From assembly GCA_947460345.1 (NCBI GenBank), contig CANHGM010000010.1, forward strand, positions 1 through 64,000: a DNA stretch of 64,000 bases, read 5' to 3'. A program made the translations under genes and the position numbers. Shown here one piece after another: positions 17,281 through 26,310 of the stretch. How positions within the stretch are numbered: the first letter of the stretch is position 1; each line of letters begins with the position of its first letter. This DNA is from Bacteroidota bacterium. GTDB lineage: Bacteria; Bacteroidota; Bacteroidia; UKL13-3. The notes beneath the pieces were generated by a model. It worked only from the letters and a program-made list of their open reading frames with translations. It made no database searches and was not told where the DNA came from.

Positions 17281-18087
17281 ATGGGTAAAATAATTGCCAT
17301 TGCAAATCAAAAAGGTGGTGTCGGAAAAACAACGACTGCTATAAACTTAGCAGCTAGTTTGGCAGCTTTAGAATTTAAAGTTCTTTTAGTTGATGCTGAT
17401 CCACAAGCAAACTCAACCTCAGGTGTTGGCTTTGACCCCAAAAATGTAAAAGTTGGTTTGTATGAATGCATGGTTCAAGACCTAGAAGCTCAACAAGTGA
17501 TTCTAAAAACTGAAATTGAGTATATGGATTTGTTGCCTTGTAATATTGACTTGGTGGGTGCCGAACTAGAAATGGTTCAGTTGCCATCTAGAGAAAAAAA
17601 GATGAAAGGTGTTTTAGAAAAAATTAAATCTAAATATGATTTTATTTTAATTGACTGCTCCCCTTCTCTTGGGTTAATTACTTTAAACTCTCTTACCGCA
17701 GCCGATACGGTGATTATTCCTATTCAATGTGAATATTTTGCACTTGACGGATTAGGTAAATTATTAAATACCGTTAAAATAGTGCAACGCACCACTAACG
17801 CTCATCTCCAAATTGAAGGCATGCTTTTAACTATGTTTGATATGAGACTTAGATTATCTAACCAAGTAGTAGAAGAAGTAAAAACCCATTTTCAACAATT
17901 GGTGTTCGAAACTATTATACATAGAAATACCCGATTGAGCGAGGCTCCTAGCTTTGGCGTTCCTGTTATTTCTCATGATATTGACAGCAAGGGAGCCATC
18001 AATTACCTTAATTTAGCTCGTGAACTGGTTCAACGAAACGGGCTTACAAAAATGAAAAACGAAGACAAAAAAGTGATCATCAACTGA
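17281..18087 (+). CDS. parA: ParA family chromosome-partitioning ATPase
   Basis: A 268-residue deviant Walker ATPase: KGGVGKTTTAINLA near residue 11, DADPQANSTSGVG near 40 and DCSPSLGLITLNSL near 123. ParA forms a nucleoid-bound gradient that moves ParB-parS complexes during segregation. It is followed 13 bases later by parB, the conserved chromosomal pair. The length and motifs are complete. Soj-type chromosomal ParA is most likely, since the neighbours are housekeeping genes rather than plasmid functions. Confidence 0.93.
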   Translation: MGKIIAIANQKGGVGKTTTAINLAASLAALEFKVLLVDADPQANSTSGVGFDPKNVKVGLYECMVQDLEAQQVILKTEIEYMDLLPCNIDLVGAELEMVQLPSREKKMKGVLEKIKSKYDFILIDCSPSLGLITLNSLTAADTVIIPIQCEYFALDGLGKLLNTVKIVQRTTNAHLQIEGMLLTMFDMRLRLSNQVVEEVKTHFQQLVFETIIHRNTRLSEAPSFGVPVISHDIDSKGAINYLNLARELVQRNGLTKMKNEDKKVIIN

Positions 18088-18100
18088 TAAAACTGAACAC

Positions 18101-18988
18101 ATGAGTAGCATTAAAAGAACAGGGCTTGGCAAAGGGCTAAGTGCATTATTGCAAGGAAATGATACAGATGCAAATACTTTAACCGGTGAAGGCATCTTAG
18201 GAAGTGTGGCCATGATTAGGATAAGTGATATTGAAGCCAATCCTTTTCAACCACGTGAATTGTTTGACCCAAACTTAATTAAAGAACTTTCTGAAAGTAT
18301 TAAGGTTCACGGCGTCATTCAACCTATTACTGTTAGAAAATTAGGGTATGGAAAATACCAAATAATTTCAGGCGAACGCAGAACCAGAGCCTCAATAGAA
18401 GCTGGAATGACAGAAATTCCTGCTTATATCAGGTTGGCCAATGATCAAGAAATGCTAGAAATGGCTTTGATTGAAAATATTCAAAGAAAAGATTTAAATG
18501 CAATTGAAATAGCCGTTTCATATCAAAGGTTGTTAAATGAGTGCAACTTAAAGCAAGAAGAATTAGGCGATAGAGTTGGGAAAGAACGTTCTACTGTAAA
18601 CAACTATTTAAGACTGTTAAAACTTCCTGAACAAATACAAGCAGCACTTCGTGATGAAAAAATTTCAATGGGGCATGCCCGTGCCATCATCAATATTGAA
18701 GATTTAGAACAGCAAATGCAGATTTTTAAACAGATGGTTCAAGACAATTTATCTGTTAGAAAAGTAGAAGAACTGGTTAGAGAAAAATCAAATGGTAAAT
18801 CAAAACCTCAATCAACAGCCAATAGCCAAGCTTTTATTGAAGAATATGAAACCTATCAACACACCTTAGGGCAACGTTATAAATCTCCTGTTCAATTTAG
18901 AGTTAAATCTAATGGGAAAGGTGAGATTGTGATATCTTTTACAGGCAAGGATGAATTGCAAAGATTGATTGAACTGCTTGAAGACTAA
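18101..18988 (+). CDS. parB: ParB family partition protein
   Basis: A 295-residue protein opening with RTGLGKGLSALL. It carries the CTP-binding ParB core (NPFQPRELFD, SGERRTRAS, ENIQRKDLNAIE), an HTH that binds parS (RVGKERSTVNNYLRLLKLP, GHARAI) and a C-terminal dimerisation segment (KGEIVISFTGKDELQRLIELL). It forms the centromere complex acted on by ParA. No convincing parS site was found in the window. The next gene's frame overlaps its 3' end. Confidence 0.93.
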   Translation: MSSIKRTGLGKGLSALLQGNDTDANTLTGEGILGSVAMIRISDIEANPFQPRELFDPNLIKELSESIKVHGVIQPITVRKLGYGKYQIISGERRTRASIEAGMTEIPAYIRLANDQEMLEMALIENIQRKDLNAIEIAVSYQRLLNECNLKQEELGDRVGKERSTVNNYLRLLKLPEQIQAALRDEKISMGHARAIINIEDLEQQMQIFKQMVQDNLSVRKVEELVREKSNGKSKPQSTANSQAFIEEYETYQHTLGQRYKSPVQFRVKSNGKGEIVISFTGKDELQRLIELLED

Positions 18989-18998
18989 AAGCATTTCA

Positions 18999-19006
18999 TA
19001 TATTTG
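18999..19006 (+). promoter_or_regulatory. TAnnTTTG box directly before the DUF5683 gene
   Basis: TATATTTG lies four bases before the GTG start at 19011. If used, the transcript would be leaderless or nearly so. It may be chance in AT-rich DNA. Confidence 0.3.
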
Positions 19007-19010
19007 CCAT

Positions 19011-19568
19011 GTGAAACCAACTATTTTTTTAATATTTATTTTTAGTTTGTCTTTTGCTAATATTGTCAAAGCCCAAACTAAAAACCCAAAAGATACTGTT
19101 TCTACTGCCTATCATAGTCCTAAAAAAGCTGTAGTTTTATCAGCCATTATTCCAGGTGCTGGACAAGTATATAATAAAAAATATTGGAAATTACCTGTCA
19201 TATATGCATTAGGTGGATATTTTATATATAATGTTTCTATAAACAATTCAAAGTTTTTATCTTTTAGAGATGGATTTAGATTGCTTTCTGACTCCAGTAA
19301 AGGAATTACATCTCTATATATTAATAACCAAGAATATTCAGCTTTGCAATGTAAAAGCAATCGAGATTTATTCAAAAGACAAAGAGATTTAAATATATTT
19401 GCTACCGTTTTAGTATATGCTTTAAATTTGATTGATGCCAATGTTGATGGACATTTCTATAAATTTGAAATGAATAATGATATTTCATTAATGATGAAAC
19501 CATCGATATTTCAATTTAATCAAAATAATTATATTGGTTTAATTATAAATTGCCATTTAATAAAATGA
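19011..19568 (+). CDS. DUF5683 domain membrane protein
   Basis: From the GTG at 19011 the protein has about 185 residues: a signal peptide (TIFLIFIFSLSFANIVKAQ) and the typical DUF5683 stretch KAVVLSAIIPGAGQVYNKKYWK followed by a hydrophobic segment (YALGGYFIYNV). An earlier in-frame TTG (18969) would place the start inside parB and bury the signal peptide, so GTG is preferred. The gene commonly follows parAB in Bacteroidota. The function is unknown; probably envelope-associated. Its stop overlaps the start of bshB1 as ATGA. Confidence 0.72.
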   Translation: MKPTIFLIFIFSLSFANIVKAQTKNPKDTVSTAYHSPKKAVVLSAIIPGAGQVYNKKYWKLPVIYALGGYFIYNVSINNSKFLSFRDGFRLLSDSSKGITSLYINNQEYSALQCKSNRDLFKRQRDLNIFATVLVYALNLIDANVDGHFYKFEMNNDISLMMKPSIFQFNQNNYIGLIINCHLIK

Positions 19569-20278
19569 AAGAAAACCAAACAATAGATTTATTAGCATTT
19601 GCAGCCCATCCTGACGATGTAGAAATAGCATGTTCAGGCACTATGATTAAACATAAGAAAAAGGGCTATAGCATCGGTATAATAGATTTAACCAGAGGTG
19701 AATTAGGAACAAGAGGAACCCCAGAAATAAGGCAACAAGAGAGTAATGCTTCATCAAAAGTGATGGAGTTAGATATTAGAGAAAATCTTGATTTAGGCGA
19801 TGGTTTTTTTGAATACAACCAAGAGAATTTAATCAAAATTATCACTATCATTAGAAAATATAAACCTCAAATTATATTGTCAAATGCCCCTCACGACAGG
19901 CATCCTGATCATGGCAGAGCATCTAAATTAGTGGCAGATGCTTGTTTTTATTCAGGATTAACAAAAATAGATACAAACCAACCAGCTCATAGACCCAAAG
20001 TAGTATATCAATATATACAAGACTATCATATTAAACCTGATTTAGTGGTAAATATAACAGATGTTTGGGAACAAAAATTGGAAGCATTGATGTGTTATAA
20101 AAGTCAGTTTTACAGCCCAGATTCTAATGAACTAACAACCCCTATTTCAACTAAAGATTTTTTAGAATTCTTAAAAGGCCGTTTTTCTGAATTCGGCAGA
20201 CCTATTGATGTTAGTTACGCAGAAGGATTTGTAAGTTTAAGACTTATAGGCACTAACAATTTATTTGATTTAGTTTAA
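19565..20278 (+). CDS. bshB1: Bacillithiol biosynthesis deacetylase BshB1
   Basis: A 237-residue LmbE/PIG-L family zinc deacetylase. Metal ligands are visible in AAHPDDVE near residue 12 and in HPDHGRAS; DRHPDH also contributes. The run TRGELGTRGTPEIRQQES is characteristic of BshB1. It removes acetyl from GlcNAc-malate in the bacillithiol pathway, giving the substrate for cysteine ligation by BshC (not in this window). The ATG at 19565 overlaps the DUF5683 stop, so the two are probably translationally coupled. Confidence 0.9.
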   Translation: MKENQTIDLLAFAAHPDDVEIACSGTMIKHKKKGYSIGIIDLTRGELGTRGTPEIRQQESNASSKVMELDIRENLDLGDGFFEYNQENLIKIITIIRKYKPQIILSNAPHDRHPDHGRASKLVADACFYSGLTKIDTNQPAHRPKVVYQYIQDYHIKPDLVVNITDVWEQKLEALMCYKSQFYSPDSNELTTPISTKDFLEFLKGRFSEFGRPIDVSYAEGFVSLRLIGTNNLFDLV

Positions 20279-20302
20279 GTCATAATTTCTTACACATGTT
20301 AA

Positions 20303-20329
20303 TTGGTATCTAACTTATTTATATATTTG
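20303..20329 (+). promoter_or_regulatory. Candidate promoter of the PAS histidine kinase gene
   Basis: TTG at 20303-20305 and TATATTTG at 20322-20329, 16 bases apart, fit the Bacteroidota -33/-7 pattern with a short spacer. Transcription would begin near 20336, leaving a ~45-base leader to the ATG at 20383 and arguing against the TTG at 20341. Confidence 0.45.
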
Positions 20330-20382
20330 CTACTCACTTTTTGGTTGTGAAATTGAAAGTAGCTAAAGAACAAAATATTAAG

Positions 20383-22638
20383 ATGCAAAATAAAAAGGCA
20401 ATTCTTGAGTCTTTTCATTCAAAAGATTTCTTTACTAATATTATTTTAGATAAAAATTTTAATGTTGTAGCATTTAACCAAAGAGCTAATAATAAATTTT
20501 CCTATCAATTAGATTTAAAATTATCCGTTGGTTCCTATTTTATTGATTACTTACCACAAGCTTTAAAAAATGAAACTATAAACGACTTAGAAAAAGCATT
20601 TTCAGGTGTTGAAGTAACAAAAATAACTTATTTAGAAAATGTATTTGAACCTTGTTGGATTAAGTATATATACTCTCCTATTCAAAATACAGATTCTGAA
20701 AACACTGACTATGTAGATATTCATATATTTAGTTATAACACATCACCTAATGATAACAACTTTCAAGACATTAGTCATATATTACTAACTAGAAAAATAT
20801 TTGAGTTTTCGAGCGATGCCACTTTAATAGTGAAATCTATAGATTTAAACAATATTACATTTGTGGATTGCAATCCAAGGGCATTAGAATTGCTAGGCTT
20901 TAAAAACATGTTTCATTTACAAGACAATTGGAATACATTTAAATTATTGCCATTAGATAGTTCTCAAATTGAAAAAGTAAATAGTATATTACAATCTGAA
21001 GGAATTTATCAAGAAGAAATAGTATATACACCTTTTCAAGGCAAACCATTTCATTGCATTATTTGTATAAGTTCATTTAATTTTGAAAATAAAGATTATC
21101 AAATTATCAAATTTACTGACTTAACTATACTTAAAGAAAAAGAAGAAAAACTTAGAGAACAAGAAGAACTTTTTAGATATATAACCAAAGCGACTCAAGA
21201 TGGTATATATAGGTACGATTTAGTCAATAATTCAACTTGGGTTAGTGCCGAATATCTAAAAATGATAGGATATGAAGATGAAGCAAAGTTTCACCATATA
21301 GAATGGTTTATTAATAAAGTACACCCAGAAGATAAAGAATATGTAAAAGAGAATCTTGAGAAATTAAGAATTGGAAATGTTACCAATATGAAACTTGAGT
21401 ATCGTTTTTTACATAAAAATGGTCAATATCTATATATTATAGATAGAGGGTTCATCATCAGAGATGCTAAAGGGAAAGTATCGCAAATAATTGGTGCGAT
21501 GACAGACGTAACCATTCTTAGAGAAAAGGAAGAATTTATTGCTGAATCAGAAAAAAAACTGTTGAATATTTTAAACACAGTTCAAGAAACTGTGTTTAGT
21601 TTTAGTTATATATCTAAAGAAAAACCAAAGTTTAACTTCTTTTCAAAACCAGATAAAACAACTTGGGGATATTCGAAAGAAGAGTTGATTGGAGAGAAAT
21701 CTTATTGGTATAATAAAATTGTAAAAGAAGATAAAATAAACATTGTTAATCCTGCTTTAAAACGATTAAAAAAGCTCGAATCTGTTGAGATAGAATATCA
21801 TTTTGTACTGTCAAATGGGAACATCAGATGTATATATTCTAGGCTTTCTCCTAAAAAAATTAATGACCAAGAATATTTAATCATAGGAACAGCCATAGAC
21901 ATTACCGAGAAAAAAAATATTGAAGAGCAATTAAAAACTCAAAATGAAGAATTGAAGAAAACCAATATGGAACTCGATAGATTTGTATATTCCACTTCAC
22001 ATGATCTTAGAGCTCCGCTTACTTCGGTTTTAGGTTTGATAAATTTGTTTTCAACTGAAACAGAAGACCCTGTTCATCAACAGTACTTATCGATGATTAA
22101 GACTAGTATTACACGATTAGATAAGTTTATAACTAATATAGTAGATTATTCTAGAAACTCAAGAACAAAAGTGGTAAAAGAAGTAGTGGATTTTACTGAG
22201 ATGATTGATGAATCATTTGACCAGCTTAAGTTTATGGATGGATATGAGAATATTAAAAGAACATTAAAAATTGATTCACAAATACATTTAGTAACTGATA
22301 AAACTAGGCTACAGATGATTTTGAACAATTTGATTTCAAATTCAATAAAATATAGAAAAAGAAACGAAAAAGAATGCATTATATCTGTTGAAGTTATCAA
22401 AGATATGGACCAAATGGTAAACCTTAAAATAAGTGATAATGGAATGGGCATAGCGAAAGACAATCTAGATAAAATTTTCGAAATGTTTTTTACAGGTAAT
22501 ACCGAAAATCATGGATCAGGTATAGGATTATATATTGTAAAAGAATCTATTGAAAAATTGCAAGGAAAAATTGACGTAGCATCTGAACTAAATAAAGGAA
22601 CAACATTTACCATTAAATTGCCAGAGAATAGTATTTAA
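20383..22638 (+). CDS. Multi-PAS sensor histidine kinase, cytoplasmic
   Basis: About 751 residues with no transmembrane segment. Roughly four PAS/PAC units precede the kinase; the third is clearest (YDLVNNSTWVS, later MTDVTILREKEE). A coiled linker (NIEEQLKTQNEELKKTN) leads to HisKA with the phospho-acceptor histidine in STSHDLRAPLTSVLG near residue 540. HATPase motifs follow: LISNSIKYR, ISDNGMGIAKDN and GSGIGLYIVKE. It should autophosphorylate in response to a cytosolic cue. No response regulator is encoded nearby, so it is an orphan kinase. The ATG at 20383 is chosen over TTG 20341. The LUD gene follows after three bases and may be co-transcribed. Confidence 0.85.
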   Translation: MQNKKAILESFHSKDFFTNIILDKNFNVVAFNQRANNKFSYQLDLKLSVGSYFIDYLPQALKNETINDLEKAFSGVEVTKITYLENVFEPCWIKYIYSPIQNTDSENTDYVDIHIFSYNTSPNDNNFQDISHILLTRKIFEFSSDATLIVKSIDLNNITFVDCNPRALELLGFKNMFHLQDNWNTFKLLPLDSSQIEKVNSILQSEGIYQEEIVYTPFQGKPFHCIICISSFNFENKDYQIIKFTDLTILKEKEEKLREQEELFRYITKATQDGIYRYDLVNNSTWVSAEYLKMIGYEDEAKFHHIEWFINKVHPEDKEYVKENLEKLRIGNVTNMKLEYRFLHKNGQYLYIIDRGFIIRDAKGKVSQIIGAMTDVTILREKEEFIAESEKKLLNILNTVQETVFSFSYISKEKPKFNFFSKPDKTTWGYSKEELIGEKSYWYNKIVKEDKINIVNPALKRLKKLESVEIEYHFVLSNGNIRCIYSRLSPKKINDQEYLIIGTAIDITEKKNIEEQLKTQNEELKKTNMELDRFVYSTSHDLRAPLTSVLGLINLFSTETEDPVHQQYLSMIKTSITRLDKFITNIVDYSRNSRTKVVKEVVDFTEMIDESFDQLKFMDGYENIKRTLKIDSQIHLVTDKTRLQMILNNLISNSIKYRKRNEKECIISVEVIKDMDQMVNLKISDNGMGIAKDNLDKIFEMFFTGNTENHGSGIGLYIVKESIEKLQGKIDVASELNKGTTFTIKLPENSI

Positions 22639-22641
22639 ACG

Positions 22642-23310
22642 ATGGAAACAACTCCAAGAGAACAGATTTTAAAAAAGGTAAGGCAAGCGGTTATGGAAAA
22701 AACTAAAAACCCATACCCTAGTATTGATTTAGAAACTTCTGTTTTTAAAAATACAGGAGAAGACCCTGTAATAGATTTTGCCAGTGAGTTTACAAAAGCA
22801 GGTGGGCAATTTTTCTATTGTTCAAATAAATTTGATTTCGTGAATTTGCTATTACAATTATCAGAGGATAAAATGTGGGATAAGTTTTTTTGTAAAGAAG
22901 CTTCATTACTTAAAATGTTAGAAGACACAAACTTTAAATTTATCCAAATAGCTGAAGAAATTTCTCATACAGATGCAATAATTACCCAATGCGAAGGCGT
23001 TTTATACAGGAGTGGCAGCTTATTGGTTTCTAATTTGAATCAACCTAGGAAAGCAATAGTAAATTCAAATATACATATCATCGTAGCTTTTACTTCCCAA
23101 CTTCAAAAAGATTTAAAAGATTGTTTCAGTGTTTTAAAGAGCAAAAATCAGCAAAAGCTACCAAAGTGGATTTCATTTATTACTGGCCCAAGCAAAAGCA
23201 ATGAAATAGAGAATATAGTTGTGAATGGTATTCTAGGCTCGAGAGAGGTATTATGCTTTTTAATTGAAGACAGAAAAGCTTATTATTTAGCTAAATTATT
23301 TGAAGAATAA
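22642..23310 (+). CDS. LUD-domain (LutC-like) protein
   Basis: A 222-residue protein with the LUD domain shared by LutC/YkgG: REQILKKVRQAV at the start, ITQCEGVLYRSGSLLVSN in the middle and ITGPSKSNEIENIVVNGILG near the end, where LutC proteins have TGPSxTADIE and a GxHGP-like loop. The final motif is degenerate here (VNGILGSREV). LutC works with the iron-sulfur proteins LutA and LutB in L-lactate use, but neither is nearby. An Ldh-family dehydrogenase lies 400 bases away. Starts three bases after the kinase gene. Confidence 0.78.
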   Translation: METTPREQILKKVRQAVMEKTKNPYPSIDLETSVFKNTGEDPVIDFASEFTKAGGQFFYCSNKFDFVNLLLQLSEDKMWDKFFCKEASLLKMLEDTNFKFIQIAEEISHTDAIITQCEGVLYRSGSLLVSNLNQPRKAIVNSNIHIIVAFTSQLQKDLKDCFSVLKSKNQQKLPKWISFITGPSKSNEIENIVVNGILGSREVLCFLIEDRKAYYLAKLFEE

Positions 23311-23320
23311 TTGGGTTTAG

Positions 23321-23683
23321 TTAATAAACCCCAATATTCAACATCACAAGAGAACACGCATGCATTACTTCAATTCCATTGTCTTTGGCAAGCTTTTCAA
23401 AAACATCATTTTCAGTACCTGGATTAAAAATAATACGTTTAGGTTTTAAAGCTATTATTTTATCGTAATATTGTTCTTGTAATTTTGGATTTATATATAG
23501 AGTAACAGTTTTAACTTTAGAAATATCATCTAAAAATTCAGTAAATATAAGTGTTTGATTAATAAATCCAGACTTATTTCCGATAGCAATTATATGCTCG
23601 TTTAACTCATGTAATTTTAAAATTACTTTATGAGAATAACGAGTTGGATTAAGAGAAGCACCAATAACAATAGTTGTATTCAT
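23321..23683 (-). CDS. CoA-binding (YccU-like) Rossmann protein
   Basis: A 120-residue single-domain protein with the nucleotide-binding start TTIVIGASLNPTRYSHKVI and the conserved IFNPGTEND loop. It belongs to the small CoA_binding family related to the N-terminal domain of succinyl-CoA synthetase alpha. The physiological role is not established. It faces the LUD gene tail-to-tail with 10 bases between. Confidence 0.83.
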   Translation of the reverse strand: MNTTIVIGASLNPTRYSHKVILKLHELNEHIIAIGNKSGFINQTLIFTEFLDDISKVKTVTLYINPKLQEQYYDKIIALKPKRIIFNPGTENDVFEKLAKDNGIEVMHACSLVMLNIGVY

Positions 23684-23706
23684 TTTTAACCTAAAATTGC
23701 AGTATA

Positions 23707-24783
23707 ATGGACCAGCAATTTACATCAGAATATTTAAAAGACTTTATACAAAAAGTTTTTGAAGCAAAAGGAATGAACACCTATCAGTCGTCAGAATGTG
23801 CAGAAGGACTCATCACAGCAGATTTAAGAGGTATAGACTCACATGGAGTAGCAAGACTTTCTGGATATGTGAGGTTAATGGATGCAGGAAGATTAAATCC
23901 AAATCCAAATATTAGGGTAGTATATGAAACACCTTCCACTGCAACAATTAATGCAGATTCAGGTTCGGGTTTGTATGCAGGGCAAGTAGCAATGAAAATA
24001 GCTATAGAGAAAGCAAAAATGGCTGGGACGGGATGGGTAGCTGTTTCAAATAGCAATCATTTTGGAATTGCAGCACATCATGCTATGCTAGCTATACCTC
24101 ATGACATGATTGGAATTGCTATGACCAATGCGAGTCCTTTGGTAAGTCCTCCGCAATCATCATCAAGAATGTTAGGAACCAATCCCATATGTATAGCCGT
24201 GCCATCAAGAAAACATGCTCATTTGGTTTTAGATATGGCTACATCTACAGCAGCTAATGGTAAATTAGAAATTGCTCAAAGAAAAGGCAAGGAAATACCG
24301 AAAGGATGGTTAGTAGATAAAAACAGTAATGAAAGCACCAATGCAAACGAACTAAAAGCTGGGGGTGCATTATTGCCATTAGGCAGTGATATAGACCATG
24401 GAATACACAAAGGATTTGGGTTAGCAAGTATGGTTGATATATTATCAGCTGTATTGTCAGGTGCTAATTATGGACCATGGGTTCCCCCTTTTGTGAGTTT
24501 CTTACCTTTAATAGAAAACTCACCAGGTAAAGGAATAGGCCACTTTTTTGGTGCTATGCGAGTTGATGCCTTTAGACCTATTGACAGCTATTATGAAAAT
24601 ATTGACAATTGGATTGAAAAATTTAAATCTACACCAGCAAATAACATAAAAGGTAGGGTGATACTTCCTGGTGAATTTGAAGATGAATTTTATGAAAAAA
24701 GATTTAAGGAAGGAATACCATTACATGATGCCGTAGTTGATGATTTGAAAAAATTAGCTACTGAACTTGGATTAACATTTTAG
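23707..24783 (+). CDS. Ldh-family (malate/L-lactate/ureidoglycolate) NAD(P) oxidoreductase
   Basis: A 358-residue member of the MDH2/Ldh family, unrelated to classical LDH. Signatures: DLRGIDSHGVARLSGYV near residue 38 with the catalytic histidine, SNSNHFGIAAHHAM near 113, and LGTNPICIAVPS plus LDMATSTAANGK. The family oxidises 2-hydroxyacids (malate, lactate, ureidoglycolate) with NAD(P); the substrate cannot be assigned. The gene stands alone; TAAAATTG just upstream is a weak -7 box, which would give a very short leader. Confidence 0.87.
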   Translation: MDQQFTSEYLKDFIQKVFEAKGMNTYQSSECAEGLITADLRGIDSHGVARLSGYVRLMDAGRLNPNPNIRVVYETPSTATINADSGSGLYAGQVAMKIAIEKAKMAGTGWVAVSNSNHFGIAAHHAMLAIPHDMIGIAMTNASPLVSPPQSSSRMLGTNPICIAVPSRKHAHLVLDMATSTAANGKLEIAQRKGKEIPKGWLVDKNSNESTNANELKAGGALLPLGSDIDHGIHKGFGLASMVDILSAVLSGANYGPWVPPFVSFLPLIENSPGKGIGHFFGAMRVDAFRPIDSYYENIDNWIEKFKSTPANNIKGRVILPGEFEDEFYEKRFKEGIPLHDAVVDDLKKLATELGLTF

Positions 24784-24831
24784 GCTATTAATTACATAAG
24801 TTTGGATGAAACAAATGTGGTGTTTTTTGCT

Positions 24832-24839
24832 TAATTTTG
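24832..24839 (+). promoter_or_regulatory. TAnnTTTG box before dut
   Basis: TAATTTTG sits 12 bases before the dut ATG at 24852. It fits the -7 consensus; no TTG at proper spacing was found. Confidence 0.35.
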
Positions 24840-24851
24840 CACGTTTTAAAA

Positions 24852-25286
24852 ATGAAGGTATCTATCATAAATTTATCAAATAATCCAACCCCCAAACATC
24901 AGACAGATGAATCAGCAGGAATGGATTTAATTTCAAATTTAGATACCCCTATTACAATAAAACCACTAGAAAGAATCTTAGTACCTACAGGAAATTATAT
25001 TTCATTGCCTAGAGGAACAGAAGCTCAAATTAGACCAAGAAGTGGACTTGCATTTAAACATGGAATTACTGTATTAAATAGCCCGGGGACAATAGATTCT
25101 GATTACAGAGGAGAAATCAAAGTATTATTAATAAATTTATCAAATCAAGAATTTACTATAAATAACGGCGAACGTATTGCACAAATGGTTGTTTCATCAT
25201 ACCATTCTGTAGAATGGGAAATAGTTTCTGAATTGAATGAAACAGAAAGAGGTGAAAGTGGCTATGGAAGTACAGGAATAAAATAA
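24852..25286 (+). CDS. dut: dUTP diphosphatase
   Basis: A 144-residue trimeric dUTPase with all five motifs: ESAGMDL, RPRSGLA, GTIDSDYRGEI, ERIAQMVV and the C-terminal RGESGYGSTG. It hydrolyses dUTP to dUMP and keeps uracil out of DNA. The ATG at 24852 is chosen over an in-frame TTG at 24837, which adds five unconserved residues. Followed 19 bases later by the nucleotidyltransferase, probably one transcript. Confidence 0.95.
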   Translation: MKVSIINLSNNPTPKHQTDESAGMDLISNLDTPITIKPLERILVPTGNYISLPRGTEAQIRPRSGLAFKHGITVLNSPGTIDSDYRGEIKVLLINLSNQEFTINNGERIAQMVVSSYHSVEWEIVSELNETERGESGYGSTGIK

Positions 25287-25305
25287 AAAATTAAAAAATT
25301 AAGAC

Positions 25306-26310
25306 ATGAATATAATAATACCAATGGCAGGAATGGGTAAAAGAATGAGACCTCATACACTTACCATTCCAAAACCTTTAATACCTGTGGCAGGCAAACC
25401 CATTGTTCACCATTTGTGCGAAGACTTAGCATCAAGTACACAAGATAAAATTAACGAAATTGCATTTATCATAGGTCCAAATTTTGGTAAAGAAATAGAA
25501 GAAAGTTTAATTAAAATTGCTACTGATTTAGGAGCATTAGGAAAAATATGTTACCAACATGAACCATTAGGTACAGCACATGCAATATTAGCAGCAGCCG
25601 AAAGTTTAACAGGCCATTGTATCGTAGCATTTGCTGATACTTTGTTTGTTGCTGATTTTAAACTTGACGAGTCAAAAGATGGAATAATTTGGGTAAACCA
25701 TGTAAGTAACCCTGAACAATTTGGTGTTATTAAACTTGATTCAGCTGGCCAAATTACTGACTTTATTGAGAAACCAAAAGAATTTGTAACAGACTTGGCT
25801 ATAATTGGTATTTACTATTTTAAAGATGGAGAAAATCTAAGAAAAGAGTTACAATATTTATTAGATAATGATATTAAAGACAAAGGCGAATATCAACTGA
25901 CCAATGCTTTAGAAAATATGAAAAACAAGGGTTTAGTATTTGCTCCAGCTGAGGTTAAAGAATGGTTAGATTGCGGCAATTATCAGTCTACGGTATATAC
26001 CAATCAACGAGTTTTAGAAAACAAAAAAGATTCAATTAAAATACCTTCATCCGTAACTATTTCTAATTCTATCATTATTCAGCCTTGCTTTATTGGTGAA
26101 AATGCCATCATTGAGAATTCTATTATTGGACCTCATGTTTCAATAGGCAAAAACACAAGCGTAAATAACAGTATGATTAAGAATTCTATCATACAAGATT
26201 CATCAAAAATACTTGATTCTCATTTTCAACAATCATTAGTTGGAAGTCATGTTATATATGCAAGTCAATTTGAAGAATTAAGTTTAGGAGACTATTCTGT
26301 AAAATGTTAA
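25306..26310 (+). CDS. Sugar-phosphate nucleotidyltransferase with left-handed beta-helix
   Basis: A 334-residue protein. The N-terminal ~235 residues form an NTP_transferase domain (PMAGMGKRMRPHTLTIPKPLIPVAGKPI, metal Asp in FADTLF, then FGVIKLD and DFIEKPKEF). The C-terminal ~90 residues hold hexapeptide repeats (FIGENAIIENSIIGPHVSIG) of the left-handed beta-helix. It should make an NDP-sugar from a sugar-1-phosphate (glucose-1-P thymidylyl- or mannose-1-P-guanylyl-type); the exact sugar is unclear. The 3' end overlaps the next gene by seven bases. Confidence 0.88.
   Translation: MNIIIPMAGMGKRMRPHTLTIPKPLIPVAGKPIVHHLCEDLASSTQDKINEIAFIIGPNFGKEIEESLIKIATDLGALGKICYQHEPLGTAHAILAAAESLTGHCIVAFADTLFVADFKLDESKDGIIWVNHVSNPEQFGVIKLDSAGQITDFIEKPKEFVTDLAIIGIYYFKDGENLRKELQYLLDNDIKDKGEYQLTNALENMKNKGLVFAPAEVKEWLDCGNYQSTVYTNQRVLENKKDSIKIPSSVTISNSIIIQPCFIGENAIIENSIIGPHVSIGKNTSVNNSMIKNSIIQDSSKILDSHFQQSLVGSHVIYASQFEELSLGDYSVKC

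Noticed and set aside
18245-18262. CACGTGAA inside parB as a parS site
   Set aside because: Only the centre of the parS palindrome matches, and the bases encode the conserved NPFQPRE segment of ParB.
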